Below, piece after piece: positions 60,820 to 64,000 of a DNA stretch of 64,000 nt. The notes beneath the pieces are model-generated. The model saw only the letters and a list, made by a program, of their open reading frames with translations, was not told the DNA's origin and ran no database searches. The translations under genes were made by a program, and so were the position numbers. Where the stretch lies: positions 5,167,501-5,231,500 of the forward strand of contig NZ_CP107996.1 in assembly GCF_036088315.1 (NCBI RefSeq), given 5' to 3'. The stretch comes from Streptomyces sp. NBC_00344. GTDB lineage: Bacteria; Actinomycetota; Actinomycetes; Streptomycetales; Streptomycetaceae. Numbering within the stretch: the stretch's first letter is position 1; each line of letters starts with the position of its first letter.

Positions 60820-60975
60820 CGCGGCATCGAGCACCGGCGTCCCGCAGCCGCTGGTGAACGGCTGTGCGGCGCTCCGCCGGCTGACCCCGGCCGGAATGCC
60901 GCACCAAGGAGTCCGTCCAGCCCCGGTCCGATCGGCCGGCCTCGGGGAGGACCACTGCTTCACCACCGACCGGAA

Positions 60976-61021
60976 CCTCACCGGCCCGGCCCGCGGTCCA
61001 CCCGCTGCCGGGCCGGTGAGG
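60976..61021. terminator. Convergent terminator after pfkA
   Basis: Perfect 15-bp arms (60976-60990 and 61007-61021) lie between pfkA and the SRPBCC gene, which converge here. The rest of this 254-bp gap (60820-61073) shows no coding sequence. Confidence 0.85.
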
Positions 61022-61073
61022 CGTGTGACCCCCTGGCCACATGACCGGCCGGACAGCACATGACCGCCTGGCC

Positions 61074-61583
61074 TCAGGCCCGGGAGGCCGGTGCGGCGAG
61101 CTCGGCCAGGTGGTCCAGCGAGTCGGTGAGATGCCCGGGGCCGAACGGCGGGAACCGGATGCCGCGCTCGCGGATGAACTGCGGCACCGCCGACCAGTCG
61201 TAGGTGAGCGTGACCTCGGTCTCGGACGGACCGGCCGGCGCCAGGTCGTAACGCCAGATCCAGCCTCCGAACTCCAGGTCACCGTCGTCCTTCTCCCGCC
61301 CCGTCAGCCAGCCGATGGCGCGAGGCGGGTCGAACACCTGGACCTTGTTGACCGTGCGGTAGTCACCGTCCGGATGCCTGGCGTGATACATGGCCATCCG
61401 GAAAATCTGCCCCGCCTCGGTCAGTGGTTCCCGGTCGAGGGTTTCCCGCACCCAGCCGGTGCCGTCGATCGCCGCATGGGTCGTCGGGTCAGCCAGCACC
61501 GCGAACACCCTCGCGGCGGGCACGGTGAAAGTTCGGGTGGCGCTCACGTTCTCCTGGTCCACGGTGTCCACGCTCCTTGTCAT
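61074..61583 (-). CDS. SRPBCC-family protein
   Basis: 169 aa, helix-grip fold beginning VSATRTFTVPAARVFAVLADPTTHAAIDG and with EFGGWIWRYDLAP and a C-terminal helix (HLTDSLDHLAELA). It differs from the SRPBCC protein at 51518 and is not close kin. ATG at 61583 (MTRSVDTVDQE) follows GGGACGAG. Function unknown; proteins of this kind include START-like lipid-binding and AHSA1-like proteins. It stands alone. Confidence 0.82.
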   Translation of the reverse strand: MTRSVDTVDQENVSATRTFTVPAARVFAVLADPTTHAAIDGTGWVRETLDREPLTEAGQIFRMAMYHARHPDGDYRTVNKVQVFDPPRAIGWLTGREKDDGDLEFGGWIWRYDLAPAGPSETEVTLTYDWSAVPQFIRERGIRFPPFGPGHLTDSLDHLAELAAPASRA

Positions 61584-61923
61584 CTCGTCCCGGGCCCCCC
61601 GCCGGCGCGGGAGGGGACGTTCCCACCCTGCAGACGACCCGGTCAGGCGGAACTCATCGGTCGTGCGGGCATGACCCGCACCCATGCCACCGCCACCCGA
61701 GGGGGTTCTCGATGGCCGCACCACCGTGTCGATCGTGGCACGGAGCATCCCTGGGGCTGTGACCTGGGATTTTGGGTGCCGCCCGGTGTAACGCGACGAT
61801 CGCCTCCGGCGAGCCGGGGGCAGCGATGTCCGTCATGATCTTTGCGGCACGCGCCGGGCCGCCGGAAGTTCCGCGGGGCCTGCACTCCCGGCCCCCGGCC
61901 CCGCGGCGTGCTCCCGCCCCGGA
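61584..61923. other. Intergenic region, 340 bp
   Basis: This gap lies between the SRPBCC start and the TrpE-TrpG stop, both on the minus strand. It should hold the SRPBCC promoter and a terminator of the upstream gene. GC-rich inverted segments occur near 61856-61915 but none is a clean strong stem. No coding sequence recognised. Confidence 0.35.
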
Positions 61924-63891
61924 TCACGCCCGGCGCGCGGGCCGCGATGCAGGAGAGACGCTCCGGTCGAGTACCCCGGCCAGCAGCTCGGCCACGATGG
62001 TGGTCCCGTCCATCGTCAGCACGGACTCGGGATGGAACTGCACCCCGGCGAATCCCGGCCCCCGCACCGCATGGACCTCACCGCTCACCGCGTCACGGCT
62101 CACCTCGATCCGGTGCATCGCCAGCTCCGCCGCCACCTGGTCGTCGCACCGCGCGGTGTACGAGTTGTAGAAGCCCACCGTCTCCTGCCGCCCGAAGAAG
62201 TCGATCCGCTCCTGGGCACCCTGGTGCGGGACCTCCTTGCGGACGATGTCCAGGCCCAGCTCGGCCGACAGCAGCTCATGGCCCAGGCAGACCCCGAACA
62301 GGCCGTGCCGGTGATCACGCAGCAGTTCCGCGGTGAGGCCGCGAAGGAGCCGCATCCTGGGATCGCCCCCCTCGCTCGGGTTGCCGGGACCCGGGCCGAT
62401 CACCACCGGTCCCCGATGGGCGCGCAGCGCGTCCCGCAGACCGGGCTCGTCGTAGCGGCACACGGTCACCTCCAGGCCGGATGCGCGCAGCAGGTGGGCC
62501 AGCATCGAGGTGAAGGTGTCCTCCGCATCCACCACCAGGGCGTGCCCCGCCAGGGTGGCGGCATCCGATGGGGCCCCGTCCCGCATCCTCAGCCAGAACG
62601 GCGCCAGGCCGGTGCGGCGGGATTCCAGGGCGGCCCGCACCCGCGGATCGTCGGCGAGCCCCGGACTCCCGGCGGCGGGCAGCGTCCGACCGGGCCGTAC
62701 TCCGAGCGCCGCGAGCACCCCCGCCGCCTTGGCGTGGGTCTCGGCGACCTCGCCCGCCGGGTCCGAGTGGCGTACGAGCGTCGCGCCGACGGGCACCCGC
62801 AGTCCGCCGTCGGCCGCGATGTCGGCGGTGCGGATCAGGATCGGCGAGTCCAGTGTCCTGGCCCCGCCGGGGTCCCGGCCGATGAGGGCCAGCGCCCCCG
62901 CGTAGTACCCGCGCCCGCCCGCCTCGTACCGCTCGATGACCCGGCAGGCGTTCTGCACGGGTGAGCCCGTGACGGTCGCGGCGAACATCGTCTCCTTCAG
63001 GACCTCACGCACGTCCAGCGAACTGCGGCCCCGCAACTCGTACTCGGTGTGGGCCAGATGGGCCATCTCCTTGAGCCGCGGCCCGACGACGACGCCGCCC
63101 ATGTCGCCGACGGTGCACATCATCTTGAGTTCCTCGTCGACCACCATGGACAGTTCCTCGGTCTCCTTGCGGTCGCCGAGGAAGTCCAGCAGCGCCTCCG
63201 TGGTCGGCCCCTCCGGCGGGTAGCGGAAGGTGCCGCTGATCGGGTTCATCACCACGGTCCCGCCGGACATCCGGACATGCACCTCGGGGCTGGCGCCGAC
63301 GAGAGTGCGCCCGCCCGTCCCCTGCGCCAGCCCGCCGGGACCGGGAGGCTCGTGACCACTCTGCTCCCCGGTGTGCACGACGAAGGTCCAGTACGCACCC
63401 CGTTCGCCGGCGAGCAACCGCCGGAACAGGGCGAGCGCGTCCGCCCGGCCGAAGCCGGGGATGCTGCCCGTGTAGGTGCGCCGGATGACGAAATTGGCCC
63501 CTTCGCCCTGCCCGATCTCGTCCTCGACCACCCGCCGCACCATGTCCTCGTAGGTGTCGTCGGACACATCGAAACCGCCGTCCTCGACCCGTACGGCGTG
63601 CCGGGGCAAGGTGTCGAGCACTTCTTCGAGCGGCAGCTCGTACGTCTCGTCGGCGACCAGGACCGTCAGCGGCGTCCCGTCGTCGCGTACGTCGAAGCCC
63701 CGTTCCCTGATCTGCCGGAACGGCACCATCGCCAGCACCGGGCGGTCGCCGTCCGCCGGGATGTCCGCGAGCCGCTCGACCTCGCGGATCTCGCCGATCA
63801 GCAGTTCGACGATGTCGTGATCATGGCCAGGGGTGCGCCGGCGCAGCAGCGCGAAGGGCCGGTGGTCGTCCAGCAGTCCGCTGATGAGCAT
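61924..63891 (-). CDS. Fused TrpE-TrpG enzyme: anthranilate/ADIC synthase, PhzE-like
   Basis: 655 aa. Residues about 1-420 are a chorismate-binding domain, with MNPISGTFRYPPEGPTTE, VVDEELKMMCTV, ETMFAATVTGSP and LIRTADIAADGG. From about residue 440 on is a class-I glutamine amidotransferase, with the catalytic FGVCLGHE and the HPESVL motif. The PISGT-xRYPP pattern is nearer to PhzE, which makes 2-amino-2-deoxyisochorismate, than to ordinary TrpE. Streptomyces annotations call it anthranilate synthase. Which product it releases is not clear from sequence. ATG at 63891 follows GGAAGGAA. A hairpin lies 70 bp upstream. Confidence 0.88.
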   Translation of the reverse strand: MLISGLLDDHRPFALLRRRTPGHDHDIVELLIGEIREVERLADIPADGDRPVLAMVPFRQIRERGFDVRDDGTPLTVLVADETYELPLEEVLDTLPRHAVRVEDGGFDVSDDTYEDMVRRVVEDEIGQGEGANFVIRRTYTGSIPGFGRADALALFRRLLAGERGAYWTFVVHTGEQSGHEPPGPGGLAQGTGGRTLVGASPEVHVRMSGGTVVMNPISGTFRYPPEGPTTEALLDFLGDRKETEELSMVVDEELKMMCTVGDMGGVVVGPRLKEMAHLAHTEYELRGRSSLDVREVLKETMFAATVTGSPVQNACRVIERYEAGGRGYYAGALALIGRDPGGARTLDSPILIRTADIAADGGLRVPVGATLVRHSDPAGEVAETHAKAAGVLAALGVRPGRTLPAAGSPGLADDPRVRAALESRRTGLAPFWLRMRDGAPSDAATLAGHALVVDAEDTFTSMLAHLLRASGLEVTVCRYDEPGLRDALRAHRGPVVIGPGPGNPSEGGDPRMRLLRGLTAELLRDHRHGLFGVCLGHELLSAELGLDIVRKEVPHQGAQERIDFFGRQETVGFYNSYTARCDDQVAAELAMHRIEVSRDAVSGEVHAVRGPGFAGVQFHPESVLTMDGTTIVAELLAGVLDRSVSPASRPARRA

Positions 63892-63961
63892 CGGGGTGTT
63901 CCTTCCGGATGTCCCGGGAGACCCCGGGAACGGGTGGAGAGGAACGGCCCGCGGAAACACG

Positions 63962-63986
63962 GAAGGCCGCCCCTCGGGCGGCCTTC
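63962..63986 (-). terminator. Attenuator-like hairpin upstream of the TrpE-TrpG gene
   Basis: GAAGGCCGCCC (63962-63972) pairs perfectly with GGGCGGCCTTC (63976-63986) around CTC. On the minus strand it precedes the gene by about 70 bp. In other Streptomyces a short leader peptide with consecutive Trp codons lies just upstream of such a hairpin; here that would be beyond the window edge at 64000. So trp attenuation is likely but unseen. Confidence 0.65.
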
Positions 63987-64000
63987 GCTTCGTTTGTGCG

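Noticed and set aside
1..64000. tRNA, rRNA, insertion sequences, phage attachment sites
   Set aside because: No tRNA-like GGTTCRANYCC arm with cloverleaf, no transposase or integrase, and no flanking direct repeats were recognised.

Overview
The window is high-GC chromosomal DNA from an actinomycete, almost certainly Streptomyces. Signs of this are the GC-rich third positions, frequent GTG and TTG starts behind GGAGG-type ribosome sites, ATGA/GTGA operon overlaps, and the gene set itself: glkA of the ROK type, a MacRS-type two-component pair, a bcc-aa3 respiratory cluster, a DUF5304 protein, PspA/PspAA and the fused TrpE-TrpG protein. I read it as a core-chromosome segment. From memory, the gene order resembles S. 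coelicolor from about SCO2117 to SCO2182, and many genes also run parallel to the Mycobacterium tuberculosis Rv2182c-Rv2215 block. I could not run an alignment. No rRNA, tRNA, insertion sequence, prophage or CRISPR array was seen.

Layout. 0-4.2 kb: a GntR/FCD regulator, then an ABC permease/ATPase pair with a possible small-peptide remnant upstream of it; this is the most accessory-looking part. 4.4-9.4 kb: E2 acyltransferase (sucB/dlaT type), dihydrolipoamide dehydrogenase and leucyl aminopeptidase. 9.7-13.1 kb: late cobalamin assembly (cobS, cobT, and a cobU fused to a degenerate metallo-beta-lactamase domain). 13.2-16.2 kb: a small acidic protein, a methyltransferase apparently starting at CTG, a DUF3043 protein, then pspA-pspAA. 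16.3-21.6 kb: histidine kinase/response regulator and an RND exporter with palindromic operator candidates. 21.7-28.1 kb: nadA, an ErpA-type Fe-S insertion protein, a membrane-anchored protein of unknown function, an adenosine-kinase-like PfkB protein and a cysteine desulfurase fused to a TusA-like domain.

28.4-37.7 kb holds the terminal respiratory chain: ctaC-ctaD-ctaF, an L,D-transpeptidase lipoprotein, an orphan pseudo-receiver (opposite strand), and ctaE-qcrC-qcrA-qcrB. 37.8-40.7 kb: trpD, whose 3' end is repeated as a 31-bp tandem array, and a SufS-like PLP enzyme behind a SAM-IV riboswitch. 40.7-46.1 kb: an AsnC-like ligand-binding protein and rhomboid protease, a zinc-ribbon protein and NYN/PIN-type protein, and two tandem NlpC/P60 hydrolases. 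46.1-57.8 kb is an envelope and lipid block: a gluzincin lipoprotein, a PimB-like glycosyltransferase, a FadD15-like acyl-CoA ligase, a phosphoesterase, an SRPBCC protein, an ArsA-like protein with a degenerate P-loop, DUF5304, glkA, an EEP hydrolase, a membrane protein, an alpha/beta hydrolase and PlsC. 57.8-63.9 kb: MacS/MacR-like pair, a phosphofructokinase with a pyrophosphate-type signature, an SRPBCC protein and a PhzE-like fused TrpE-TrpG enzyme preceded by an attenuator hairpin at the right edge.

The genes mostly serve central metabolism (2-oxoacid dehydrogenase, glycolysis, glucose kinase), respiration, cofactor and Fe-S biogenesis, and envelope maintenance. No complete new defence or biosynthetic system is evident. 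The strongest leads are the SAM-IV-controlled PLP enzyme, the ArsA-like/SRPBCC pair, the domain fusions (MBL-CobU, desulfurase-TusA), the PPi-type phosphofructokinase, the PhzE-like enzyme with attenuator, the pseudo-receiver inside the oxidase cluster, and the ABC locus with its peptide remnant.
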